From Nitrospirota bacterium (lineage in GTDB: Bacteria; Nitrospirota; Nitrospiria; JACQBW01), in the NCBI GenBank assembly GCA_016178585.1, contig JACOTA010000013.1, positions 67,183 through 100,094 of the forward strand: a stretch of 32,912 nt of DNA. The letters run 5' to 3'. A program made the translations under genes and the position numbers. Below, in pieces: positions 8,857 to 17,436 of this stretch (positions are counted from its first letter, which is position 1; each line of letters opens with the position of its first letter). Below the pieces are notes generated by a model, which did no database searches, was not told the DNA's origin, and worked only from the letters and a program-made list of their open reading frames with translations.

Positions 8857-8884
8857 ATCATAAAAATAATATCAATTGCAACAA
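8857..8884 (-). promoter_or_regulatory. Candidate promoter of the rimP-nusA-infB operon
   Basis: A -10-like TATGAT (8862-8857) has TTGTTG 16 bp upstream (8884-8879); an overlapping TTGCAA is an alternative -35. A transcript from here would begin just upstream of the 8794-8824 hairpin, the layout expected of a terminator-controlled leader. Sequence match only. Confidence 0.3.
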
Positions 8885-8903
8885 CAAATTTACCAATGAA
8901 AAA

Positions 8904-9746
8904 TCAAGCCAGAGTAAGGGCCTGAAATTCCTTTATCAGCGTTTGAGTCATGCCCGCCGGAATCCCATTGCCGATCTGTTTTCCGTCGACTTTGACGACC
9001 GGAACAATTTCGATGGTCGTTCCGCTGATAAAGGCTTCATCAGCCTGATAAAGCTCCTGAACGAAAATATCCCTTTCCAGCACTTTAAAGGTTAAAGAAC
9101 GGGCAAGACTTAAAACAAGGTCTCTGGTAACACCGGGTAGAATAAAATGACTGAGAGGAGCAGTGATTAAGGTGTCGTTCTTAATCATGAAAAAATTACT
9201 GATCGATCCCTCGGTCACTCGCTGATTCCGGATCATTAAAGCCTCGTACACCCCCGCTTTTTTAGCTTTTTGCTGGGCAAGAACGTTTGGAAGAAGATTC
9301 AGCGATTTAATATCGCAGCGTCCCCAGCGTAAATCTTCCGTGGTGATTATCTCAACTCCTCTTTGCGTCAAAACCGGCGAGAGGGGATGCAGTTCCAGTA
9401 CCGTAATTAAAAAAGTTGGCTGAATTTTAACCGGAAACGGGTGGCTCCTCTCCGCAAGTCCCCGGGTCATTTGAATATATATTTTGGCCATCGGGTATTG
9501 GGATCTTGAAAAAGCCTCCTGAATCCATCGCTGAATTTCATTTAAAGATACCGGAAGCGGAAGCTCAATTTCTGAAGCGCTCTTCTCAAACCGTTTTAAA
9601 TGTTCTTCAAGATGAAAAACCTTCCCGTTATAACTGCGAATAACCTCGTAAACACCGTCTCCGAACTGGAATCCCCGGTCGTTAATTGAGATCCTGGCGT
9701 CTTCGAGCTTAAGAAATTGACCGTTGATAAAATAAATATCGGACAA
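8904..9746 (-). CDS. dat: D-amino-acid transaminase (PLP fold type IV)
   Basis: Interconverts D-alanine, D-glutamate and their keto acids with PLP, supplying D-glutamate and D-alanine for peptidoglycan. The catalytic lysine is Lys147 within RWGRCDIKSLNLLPNVLA, a motif more like D-amino-acid transaminases than branched-chain or ADC-lyase relatives. Other family marks are NDRGFQFGDGVYEVIR, Glu179 in VTEGSISNFF (contacts the PLP ring nitrogen), LPGVTRD and the C-terminal EAFISGTTIEIVPVV. Its 280 residues match the family. The start is TTG at 9746, supported by AGGGGA 7 nt upstream. It lies downstream of rel and a methyltransferase gene and is followed by a strong terminator. Branched-chain specificity cannot be wholly excluded. 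Confidence 0.9.
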   Translation of the reverse strand: MSDIYFINGQFLKLEDARISINDRGFQFGDGVYEVIRSYNGKVFHLEEHLKRFEKSASEIELPLPVSLNEIQRWIQEAFSRSQYPMAKIYIQMTRGLAERSHPFPVKIQPTFLITVLELHPLSPVLTQRGVEIITTEDLRWGRCDIKSLNLLPNVLAQQKAKKAGVYEALMIRNQRVTEGSISNFFMIKNDTLITAPLSHFILPGVTRDLVLSLARSLTFKVLERDIFVQELYQADEAFISGTTIEIVPVVKVDGKQIGNGIPAGMTQTLIKEFQALTLA

Positions 9747-9768
9747 ACCGTTTCCCCTTTTTCATACA

Positions 9769-9790
9769 GGGCAGGCACAGGGGCCTGCCC
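9769..9790. repeat. REP-like GC-rich palindrome
   Basis: The 8-bp arms GGGCAGGC (9769-9776) and GCCTGCCC (9783-9790) flank a 6-nt loop, with CCTACA following. It resembles extragenic palindromes of the GTAGGGGC type that are scattered in many genomes and mobilised by RAYT transposases. Part of such a transposase gene is at the right edge of the window. The position just before the dat ribosome-binding site may affect readthrough from the methyltransferase gene. Confidence 0.65.
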
Positions 9791-9801
9791 CTACAATGAC
9801 G

Positions 9802-10449
9802 CTATTTTTTTCTCATCAGGACGTGGAAAAATTCATGAATTCCCTCTTTTTCCTCCAGGAGCCTCATCATATCAAAGTCCGCGCCAAAAAGAATCGGAAA
9901 TTCTGATTGGTTGAAAAATCGGTCATAATGCCCCTTATGCGTCAGCCAGTCCCGGGTCCGTTTTTCTCCTGGATAATGCTTATACCCGGTTGAAAAACAG
10001 GATAGAATATAAAATCCTCCCGGTTTCAGCATTTTTAAAAGAATGCCTAAATAAATTTTAAAGTCTCTTTTTCGAATATGATGGAGACAACCGTAATCGA
10101 GGATGACATCGAAGTTTTGGGGTGAAAAGGGGAGATTAAAGATATCCCCGGCGAGAAAATAAGGTCCGCCGGATTTCTCTCCACTGGCTTCGCGGATTCG
10201 GAGCAAGGCTTTTTTCAACGCCTGAGGTTGATAGTCGACACCAAACGAGATAAAACCGTTCTCTTGAAAGAGAGCGGAATGGCGCCCTTCTCCGCACCCC
10301 ATATCAAGCATTTTTCCAGACGGGAGATTTCTCTTGATAATAGATAAAAATTCATTAACCTGGGGAGTGGGGTTGGAATTCGGCCATGGGGTTTTCTCCT
10401 TCTCATAGGCCGTTTTAAAATAAGCCTTCTGACTCTGGTACAAATTCAT
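9802..10449 (-). CDS. Class I SAM-dependent methyltransferase, substrate unknown
   Basis: A 215-residue Rossmann-fold methyltransferase. Motif I is MLDMGCGEGRHS (about 47-58) and the acidic residue after strand 2 is Asp in FGVDYQ. Motif II/III regions are FLAGDIFNLPF and FDVILDYGCLHHI, and the post-motif strand is MLKPGGFYILSCFS. No substrate domain is recognisable. The C-terminus (GIHEFFHVLMRKK) resembles small Methyltransf_11/25-type enzymes that act on small molecules. Its ATG overlaps the rel stop by four bases (ATGA), so the two are translationally coupled. The link to rel or to dat downstream is positional only and no role should be inferred. Confidence 0.85.
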   Translation of the reverse strand: MNLYQSQKAYFKTAYEKEKTPWPNSNPTPQVNEFLSIIKRNLPSGKMLDMGCGEGRHSALFQENGFISFGVDYQPQALKKALLRIREASGEKSGGPYFLAGDIFNLPFSPQNFDVILDYGCLHHIRKRDFKIYLGILLKMLKPGGFYILSCFSTGYKHYPGEKRTRDWLTHKGHYDRFFNQSEFPILFGADFDMMRLLEEKEGIHEFFHVLMRKK

Positions 10450-12599
10450 GAGCCGCGGACCCGGCGAACCTGGACGACGCTATCCACTTTTTCGATATTT
10501 TTAAAAACCCTGTCCAAATGCTGGATATTCTTAATTTCAATAATAAAGATCAAACTGGCTTTTTTATTTTCGGCGGAGGTCGTAATTTCAGCATGGGTGA
10601 TATTAGCTTCCGAAGAGGCGATGGCCTGAGAAACGCTGGCCAGAATTCCAGGCTTATCCACCGTTAAGACCGAAATTTTAACCGGATAGGTTGAATCGGT
10701 TTTAGTTTCCCAATCGACGTCGACAATTCGTTCTTTGTCATAATCCAGTTCGTCAATATTCGGACATTCCACGGAATGAATCGACAATCCCCTTCCGCGG
10801 GTTATAAAACCGATGATCGGATCGCCCGGAACGGCATTACAACACTTGGAAATATGAATTAAAATATCATTCATCCCTGTGATCTTAACGCCTTGTTTCT
10901 CCATGCCGAGTTTCTGAACTAATTTATCTTTTAGCCCTTCTTTAAAAGAGGCCTCGGGAAGAAGTTTTTGGATGACCTGGTGAGGCGAAATTCTGCCGTA
11001 TCCTAACGAAACCCACAATTCTTCTAAAGATAAAACGCCCAGTTCTTTTAATATGGTTTGAAACATATCTGCTTTTAAGATTGAGGCAGGGCTTAAATGA
11101 TTTCTTCTTAACTCTTTTTCGAGGAGTTTTTTACCGATTTCCAGGCTTCGCTTGCGCTCTTCAACGGAAATCCAATGCTTGATTTTCGTTTTAGCTCTTG
11201 GTGTTTTAACCCACTTCAACCAATCCTTATTCGGAAGCTGGGTTGGAGAAGTGATAATCTGAACCATGTCGCCGTTCCTCAACTCATATCGAAGAGGCAC
11301 GATCTTGCCGTTTACTTTTGCACCGGCGCAGTGATCGCCGACTTCGGTATGAATGCTGTAGGCAAAATCGACCGGCGTTGACCCCTTGACTAACTCTTTG
11401 ACCGCGCCCTTGGGGGTAAACACATAAACCTCTTCCGTAAAGAGATCCATCTTTACGGAATTCATGAATTCCCGGTTATCGGAAAGATCCTGCTGCCATT
11501 CCACTAACTGCCTTAACCAGGCAAAAACAGCATCATTTTTCTCGTCAAAACTCCCTTTTTCTTTATACTTCCAATGAGCGGCGATCCCTTCTTCAGCGAG
11601 TTGATGCATTTCAGCAGTTCTAATCTGAAACTCCACCCGCTCGCCCCGCGGTCCAATCACCGTAGTATGAAGAGATTGGTAAAGGTTCGATTTTGGCACG
11701 CCGATATAGTCCTTAAACCGACCGGGCACCGGTCTCCATAGGGAATGGATTAAACCTAAAATGGCATAACAATTAAATTTGGTATCGGTAATAATCCGAA
11801 TTGCCGCAAGATCAAAAACCTCTTCAAAGGAAATACCATTTTTTTCCATTTTTTGGTAAATGCTGAAGATATGCTTGGACCGTCCGGTCACCTCGGCTGA
11901 AAAGTGATTTTCCTTTAAATTTTTATTAATGCTTTCAATGACTTCTTTGACAAAAGCGTCCCGGTCTTCCTTTTTCTTCGCAATTTTTTTCACCAGGCTG
12001 AAATAAATATCGGGCTTTAAATACCGGAGACACAGATCCTCAAATTCCCCTTTCATCCATCCGATACCCAACCGATTTGCAAGAGGAGCATAAATCTCTA
12101 ATGTTTCTCTGGCTATCCGGTTTTGTTTTTCTTCGGGAAGAAACTCCAGGGTTCGCATATTATGCAGTCGATCGGCGAGCTTGATTAAGATGACCCGAAT
12201 ATCCTTCGACATGGATAACAACATTTTTCTAAAGTTCTCAGCCTGCTTTTCCTCGTCGCTATAAAAATTAATTTTCCCAATCTTGGTCACCCCTTCTACC
12301 AGATAGGCCACTGCCGCCCCAAACTCCTGCGCCACCTCTTCCTGGGTCAGGGTCGTATCTTCTACCGTGTCATGTAACAGCCCGGCGACGATGGAGGGGA
12401 CGTCAAGCCGAAGCTGGGTCAGGATGAGGGCCACTTCAAGTGGATGCTCCACATAGGGTTTTCCCGATTTTCGGATCTGTCCCTGGTGAGCTCCCAACGA
12501 ACGTTCGTAGGCCTTTTTAATCAAAGCCACATCAGATTTCGGACTATATTCCAAAACTTTATCAACGATTTCTTGTACTTGAATGCCCGCTCTTAACAT
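10446..12599 (-). CDS. rel: Bifunctional (p)ppGpp synthetase/hydrolase, RelA/SpoT family
   Basis: Makes and degrades the stringent-response alarmone (p)ppGpp. The 717-residue protein has the full long-RSH layout. The hydrolase HD domain has His52 in YVEHPLEVA and His76-Asp77 with Glu80-Asp81 in LLHDTVEDT. The synthetase domain has RPVPGRFKDYIGVPKSN, LYQSLHTTV and VEFQIRTAEMH. A TGS domain follows (VYVFTPKGAVKELVKGSTPVDFAY), then a zinc-finger-like region (HISKCCNAVPGDPIIGFIT) and a C-terminal ACT domain. Conserved HD residues argue for active hydrolysis as well as synthesis. No convincing Shine-Dalgarno precedes the ATG; a TATAAT lies only 6 nt before it. It heads a group with the methyltransferase and dat genes. 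Confidence 0.96.
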   Translation of the reverse strand: MLRAGIQVQEIVDKVLEYSPKSDVALIKKAYERSLGAHQGQIRKSGKPYVEHPLEVALILTQLRLDVPSIVAGLLHDTVEDTTLTQEEVAQEFGAAVAYLVEGVTKIGKINFYSDEEKQAENFRKMLLSMSKDIRVILIKLADRLHNMRTLEFLPEEKQNRIARETLEIYAPLANRLGIGWMKGEFEDLCLRYLKPDIYFSLVKKIAKKKEDRDAFVKEVIESINKNLKENHFSAEVTGRSKHIFSIYQKMEKNGISFEEVFDLAAIRIITDTKFNCYAILGLIHSLWRPVPGRFKDYIGVPKSNLYQSLHTTVIGPRGERVEFQIRTAEMHQLAEEGIAAHWKYKEKGSFDEKNDAVFAWLRQLVEWQQDLSDNREFMNSVKMDLFTEEVYVFTPKGAVKELVKGSTPVDFAYSIHTEVGDHCAGAKVNGKIVPLRYELRNGDMVQIITSPTQLPNKDWLKWVKTPRAKTKIKHWISVEERKRSLEIGKKLLEKELRRNHLSPASILKADMFQTILKELGVLSLEELWVSLGYGRISPHQVIQKLLPEASFKEGLKDKLVQKLGMEKQGVKITGMNDILIHISKCCNAVPGDPIIGFITRGRGLSIHSVECPNIDELDYDKERIVDVDWETKTDSTYPVKISVLTVDKPGILASVSQAIASSEANITHAEITTSAENKKASLIFIIEIKNIQHLDRVFKNIEKVDSVVQVRRVRGS

Positions 12600-12605
12600 A
12601 TAAAA

Positions 12606-12611
12606 ATTATA
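12606..12611 (-). promoter_or_regulatory. TATAAT -10 element directly before rel
   Basis: A perfect TATAAT ends 6 nt before the rel ATG, with no clear -35 and no ribosome-binding site between. If used, transcription would begin at or next to the start codon, giving a leaderless message. Confidence 0.3.
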
Positions 12612-12685
12612 ACATCTTTAAAAAACAAAGGCCATGGATGAATTTTGACGGGCTCGCGAAAATCGGCGGGTTTTTTTAAGGGATT

Positions 12686-13843
12686 TTAACGGGGATTTTT
12701 GCGTCTTTCATGTTTTTCCGGGTCGACCGGAAGTTGAATGATAAAGGTTGTTCCTTTTGATAAAACAGATTTGACATTAATGAATCCCCGATGCTTGTCA
12801 ATGATGTCATGGCAGGTCATCAAGCCTAAACCGGTTCCGGCTTCTTTGGTGGTAAAAAATGGATTAAACAGTTTTTCCATATTTTCTTCGGAAATTCCAA
12901 TGCCCGTATCGGAAATGGAGAACTGGACGAAATTTTCATCCAGGTTTGCCGTTTTTATTGTGATAAACCCTTCAGAAGCAGCATGGATGGCATTTAAAAT
13001 TAAATTAATTATCACCTGTTTCATTTTTTCAATATCGAGGGAAATAAGGGGCAACGCTGAGATAAACTCTCCCTTGATCAACAACTTTTTCTTCGCCGCC
13101 TCTTTTTCCAAAAGAACAATCGTTTCTTTAATTAATTTGTTTAAATCTGTTTTTACAAGGAATAACCGGGTTTCTTTTTTATTTTTCGCATAAGTCAATA
13201 ATTTAGAAACGATTTTTCGAATCCTGATGACATCTTTGGTCGCAACCTTATGAAACGTGTCCCAAAAATCGGGATCGGCTTCCGTCCTTTTCTTAGGCGC
13301 CATTTCCAGAAAAGTTTGAATGGCGACAAGAGGGTTGTTGATTTCATGCGCCATTCCTGCCGCGAGAATCCCGATGGCCTCCAACCGGTTCATTCTGGCC
13401 ATTTTCTGCATCGTTCCAACTTTTTCAGAATAAAGACCGTCCCTCTCTTTAATCAGAAAATATCTCTCGATTCCGCTCTTTAAATATTGTTTAAGTTGAC
13501 TCGGTTCATACGGCTTTTCAACGTATTGATACACCTGGCCAAGATTAACGGCATTGATGAGGGTCTTCAAATCGGTAAAAGCCGTCATCAGCATTCTAAT
13601 GATATCCGGCCGTTTTTCCATGACCTTTCGCAAAAGTTCGATACCTGTCATTTTGGGCATTCTTTGATCTGTTAAAATCAAGACGATTTCCGGATGGCGG
13701 TCAATCAGGTCAAGGGCTTCGTCCCCTTGCGTGGCGGTAAAAACGGTAAACTCTTTTTCGAAATATTTTTTTAAACTGCTGACGGCCAGATCCTCATCAT
13801 CCACGAAAAGAATCGGATACTGTTTGAAATCGATTTCAGTCAT
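12686..13843 (-). CDS. Receiver-first histidine kinase (REC-HisKA-HATPase)
   Basis: A soluble 385-residue signalling protein. The receiver (about 8-125) has the acidic pair Asp15-Asp16 in LFVDDED, the phosphoacceptor Asp59 in ILTDQRMPKMTG, the switch Thr region LMTAFTD and Lys110 in YVEKPYEP. A coiled linker leads to a dimerisation/phosphoacceptor helix with His166 in AAGMAHEINNPL. The ATPase domain follows, with N box INLILNAIHAA, G1 box SDTGIGIS, F box NPFFTT and G2 box GTGLGL. No membrane segment or DNA-binding domain is present. ATG 13843 has AAGGG at 8-9 nt. It begins 47 nt after the hybrid kinase gene, so its receiver is a natural target of that kinase. Partner assignment is inference. 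Confidence 0.9.
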   Translation of the reverse strand: MTEIDFKQYPILFVDDEDLAVSSLKKYFEKEFTVFTATQGDEALDLIDRHPEIVLILTDQRMPKMTGIELLRKVMEKRPDIIRMLMTAFTDLKTLINAVNLGQVYQYVEKPYEPSQLKQYLKSGIERYFLIKERDGLYSEKVGTMQKMARMNRLEAIGILAAGMAHEINNPLVAIQTFLEMAPKKRTEADPDFWDTFHKVATKDVIRIRKIVSKLLTYAKNKKETRLFLVKTDLNKLIKETIVLLEKEAAKKKLLIKGEFISALPLISLDIEKMKQVIINLILNAIHAASEGFITIKTANLDENFVQFSISDTGIGISEENMEKLFNPFFTTKEAGTGLGLMTCHDIIDKHRGFINVKSVLSKGTTFIIQLPVDPEKHERRKNPR

Positions 13844-13890
13844 TTTTATAACCCTTGCAGGGTGTTAAAAAAGCAACCCGTCAAAGAAAA

Positions 13891-16800
13891 TTAAAGGCTA
13901 GATTGAACGGACTGCTCGTTTGGAAGAAAATCAGGCTTAGGCTGGCTGACCGGCAACTGAATGATCATTTCGGTGCCAACATTTTCCTGGCTTTTTACGG
14001 ATATAAAGCCATGGTGGGCTTGAACGACCTGATAAGCAAGGAAAAGGCCCAGACCCATCCCTTCTCCCACGTCTCTCATCGTGAAAAATGGTTCAAACAA
14101 ATGTTCGAGTTTCTCTTTTTTAATTCCTTTGCCACGATCTTTAATTGAGATAAATACTTTTTCTCCTGGTTCTTCCCAGGTCTTAATCGACACCGGGCCC
14201 GCCCCTTCTGTGGCTTTTAAAGCATTATCCATGATCACTTCCAAAGATTGGGTTAACAAAACAGGGATCGCTTCGATGAGAGTTTCAACATGAAAATCTT
14301 TTTTAAAAATCGTTTCTTTATCCGTTGATAACCCTCCGGTTCTATCTAAGACTAAGAGCTGTCCCGCCAGGCGGGTAATTAAATTATTGATATTGACCGG
14401 CTCAAAATCAAGAGAACGGTTCCCTTCAAAGATTCGCAGACGGCCCACGACATGTTGAATGCGATCCAGCCCCTTTTTGACAATTTCAAGGGCCAGATCG
14501 GCTGATCCCATTAATTCGGACACTTCTTCCCGATGGGCTTCTAAATTCGAATCGGCCGCGATGGTCTTTAATTGATCAAGGGCTTCGGAAATTGTCTGCC
14601 AGGAGGTCTTCGTAAAACTAATCGGATTATTAATTTCATGAATCACACCCGCTACCATTACCGCCATTGCCGCCATTTTTTTTGTTTGAGCGTTTTCTTT
14701 TTCCAGCGCCTTTAATTGAAGAAGCGACCTTACCCTGGCTTTTAACTCTTCGGCATTAAAAGGTTTTGAGAGATACTCATTCGCTCCCGCTTCAAGGCCT
14801 TCGATTTTGCATGAAACATCAGACTTCGCGGTCAAGAGGATAACGGGAATATGACGGGTTTCTTTATCTGTTTTAACCTCCCGGCAAAGCTGATACCCGT
14901 CCTTTAAAGGCATCATTAAATCAGAGATGATCATGTCCGGCTTAAAGAGTTTAATCTTTTCAATTCCCTCAACTCCATTTTTGGCGGTTAAAATGAGATG
15001 GTCATCCTTAAGAATAAAGCGAATATAGGCCTGCATTTCCAGGTTATCTTCGACAATTAAAATTTGATATTTTTTATTTCCATTCTCAACCGGCGTTTCC
15101 TGTATTTCCTCCGGTTTTGATAAATCAGGCGATTGGTACAAAGCGTTTATAGAGAGCGATTTGGTTAAATCGACGTTCCGGCGTTTTTCCGCGTTCTCAA
15201 AATCCTTGACCCTCCGGTCGATTGGGTACCCGCCCTCCTCAATATTCGCAACGACCGGCAGGAGACAAACAAAAGTCGACCCCTTTCCCTCTTCGCTTTC
15301 CACCCAAATTTTTCCTTCATGAAGCTCTACAAATTCCTTACAAAGAGCAAGCCCAAGGCCGGTTCCCTGGTATTTTCGAATTGAGGAGCTATTTACCTGT
15401 GTAAACCTTTCAAACACTTTTTCTCGAAAACTTTCAGGAATACCGATCCCCGTATCCTTCACTCTGATTTCAATTTTTCCTTCTTTTTGGGCTAAAGACA
15501 CTTCAACAAGGCCATCTGGATCTGTAAATTTCAAAGCATTTGAAATTAAATTAATTAAAACTCTTTCGATTTTTTCCCTGTCAAAATAAAATTCAGGAAG
15601 GGGGAATTTGGCCAAAAAGGTTAACTTAATATTTTTCTTATCAGCCATTAAGGCAAGAGAAGAGACAATGCCCTGGGTAATCAGGCTTAAATCATATTTG
15701 TTTTTAAATAACTCCATTTTACCTGCATCTGTTTTTGCCAGATCAAGGAGTCCATTAATGAGATTCAATAAACGGAACCCGTTCGTTTTTACCATCATCA
15801 GGTTTTTTTCAAGGGCGGGAGAAAGTTCGCCATAATCTTTATTCAAAGCCATCTCGACCGGCAGAAGGATCAACGTCAACGGCGTGCGGAGTTCATGGTT
15901 CACATTGGCAAAAAATTCGGTCTTAAATTGATCCAGTTCTTTTAATTTTTCATAAGACTCTTCTAGTTCCTTTTTACGTTCAGCTAATTCACTGGTCCGT
16001 TCATCGACTTTCTGTTCCAGTTCAATAGACCATTGTTTTAGCTCTTTAGACATTTTATTGACATTGTCATAAAGCAAAGAGTTACTGAGCGCAATTGAGG
16101 CTTCGGTCTTTAAATTGGATAAAAAGTCTATATCCACTTTCGAAAAAGACTTTAAGTTATCTTTTTCTCCCAAATTGATAGCACCTATTAATTTTCCATC
16201 ATGAATTAAAGGAAGGACAATTTTCGCGTCAAATTTTTGAAAATAAGATTTTGCCACTTGACGAATGGGTTCAAATTTTGGGTTTAACTCTATCTCTTCC
16301 CATTCAATCACCCCGTCCAGTTTTCTAATACAGGACAAACAAGGGTCATCCAATTGAAGTTTTTCTTCGGCTCCAATCACCTTAAAATTCTGATTCTTAT
16401 CATCCAAAACGATAATCGTTATTCTGGAAACATAAAGCGCTTCTTTTATTTTGGTAGCAATTTTTGCGATTAAAAGATCAAGGTTTTTTAATGCCGCAAG
16501 CTCCCGCACCAATCCTTGAATAATTGCCTGCATATCATATTTTCGCCGATGAAAAATATTATCAATGCGAGGCTGAATACCTTTTACATAAGGAATTAAT
16601 AAAATAGCAAGGACCCCAACCAGCAAGCCATGTTGAAGTGGGGACAAGGTTTGTATTACACCATGCCCGAAATAAAACCCGATTCCAACTGGAATTAAAA
16701 CCAATGAAGACATACCAAGCCACATCGCTGTTTTATGGACAACTGTCCGAATATCCATTAATTGATATCGGACAATCGCATAAGTAGTTGCTCCAACATA

Positions 16801-17436
16801 AATGGGAACAGCATAAGTACCGTATTCATTTAAAATAGGCACTTTTAGATCAAATACCAATAAAAAGTTAGAACTTCCCCCTATATAACCAAAAATAGAA
16901 CTCCAGAAAAGATATCCCATCTGTATTTTTTTCGACGGTGAATTTGATTTTTTATAAGCGTCAAAAAGTTTAAAATTCCCATAAATTACACAAAAAGCAA
17001 AAAAGAAAAGCATGGGAATATATAAAGGCCCGGGAATTATCATAAAATTAATATCGGTTCTTGGAACAACCTTGGAAATCAAAAGGGGAGTAAAACAAAG
17101 AAAACTAAAAAACATACTTAAACCATAAAAAGTAAGTATTTTCAAAAAGGAAAATCTCAGCTGTAAAAGAATGGTGACGAAATGAACAAAAAGAGTTGGA
17201 ATAAAGAAAGCGCCAAATTCCGCTAATCTCCCAAGTATTAATGCACTTTTTTGATCGGAACTTGACGTAATCGAAGCCTCAAGAAAACTCCACCAGGAGA
17301 GGGAAAAACAGTAGAAAAAGAAAATTAAACCCAGGGATCTGTTTTTTGTTTTAGATAAAACGAAAAGGCCTAGAAGGAATGTAGTAAAAGAGGTTAAATA
17401 CAACCCCCCCAATAAATGATAAAGAAAAGTATTCAT
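13891..17436 (-). CDS. Membrane hybrid histidine kinase with two kinase modules (7TM-GAF-HK-REC-HK)
   Basis: A 1181-residue sensor. Residues 1-285 hold about eight hydrophobic segments resembling the N-terminal 7TM module of kinases, ending YQLMDIRTVVHKT. A GAF-like domain (about 305-455) follows, then a coiled coil (KVDERTSELAERKKELEESYEKL written here as separate heptads from 476). The first kinase has His514 in NVNHELRTP, N box LISNALKFTD and G boxes DTGIGIP and GTGLGL. A receiver (789-905) has Asp839 in IISDLMMP and Lys891. A second kinase has His933 in GVIHEINNP, N box MDNALKA, DRGKGIKK and GEGMGLGL. All key residues are present. ATG 17436 overlaps the stop of the PilZ-synthase gene (TGATG); a TTG at 17439 is possible. 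The membrane part is AT-rich. The ligand is unknown. Confidence 0.9.
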   Translation of the reverse strand: MNTFLYHLLGGLYLTSFTTFLLGLFVLSKTKNRSLGLIFFFYCFSLSWWSFLEASITSSSDQKSALILGRLAEFGAFFIPTLFVHFVTILLQLRFSFLKILTFYGLSMFFSFLCFTPLLISKVVPRTDINFMIIPGPLYIPMLFFFAFCVIYGNFKLFDAYKKSNSPSKKIQMGYLFWSSIFGYIGGSSNFLLVFDLKVPILNEYGTYAVPIYVGATTYAIVRYQLMDIRTVVHKTAMWLGMSSLVLIPVGIGFYFGHGVIQTLSPLQHGLLVGVLAILLIPYVKGIQPRIDNIFHRRKYDMQAIIQGLVRELAALKNLDLLIAKIATKIKEALYVSRITIIVLDDKNQNFKVIGAEEKLQLDDPCLSCIRKLDGVIEWEEIELNPKFEPIRQVAKSYFQKFDAKIVLPLIHDGKLIGAINLGEKDNLKSFSKVDIDFLSNLKTEASIALSNSLLYDNVNKMSKELKQWSIELEQKVDERTSELAERKKELEESYEKLKELDQFKTEFFANVNHELRTPLTLILLPVEMALNKDYGELSPALEKNLMMVKTNGFRLLNLINGLLDLAKTDAGKMELFKNKYDLSLITQGIVSSLALMADKKNIKLTFLAKFPLPEFYFDREKIERVLINLISNALKFTDPDGLVEVSLAQKEGKIEIRVKDTGIGIPESFREKVFERFTQVNSSSIRKYQGTGLGLALCKEFVELHEGKIWVESEEGKGSTFVCLLPVVANIEEGGYPIDRRVKDFENAEKRRNVDLTKSLSINALYQSPDLSKPEEIQETPVENGNKKYQILIVEDNLEMQAYIRFILKDDHLILTAKNGVEGIEKIKLFKPDMIISDLMMPLKDGYQLCREVKTDKETRHIPVILLTAKSDVSCKIEGLEAGANEYLSKPFNAEELKARVRSLLQLKALEKENAQTKKMAAMAVMVAGVIHEINNPISFTKTSWQTISEALDQLKTIAADSNLEAHREEVSELMGSADLALEIVKKGLDRIQHVVGRLRIFEGNRSLDFEPVNINNLITRLAGQLLVLDRTGGLSTDKETIFKKDFHVETLIEAIPVLLTQSLEVIMDNALKATEGAGPVSIKTWEEPGEKVFISIKDRGKGIKKEKLEHLFEPFFTMRDVGEGMGLGLFLAYQVVQAHHGFISVKSQENVGTEMIIQLPVSQPKPDFLPNEQSVQSSL

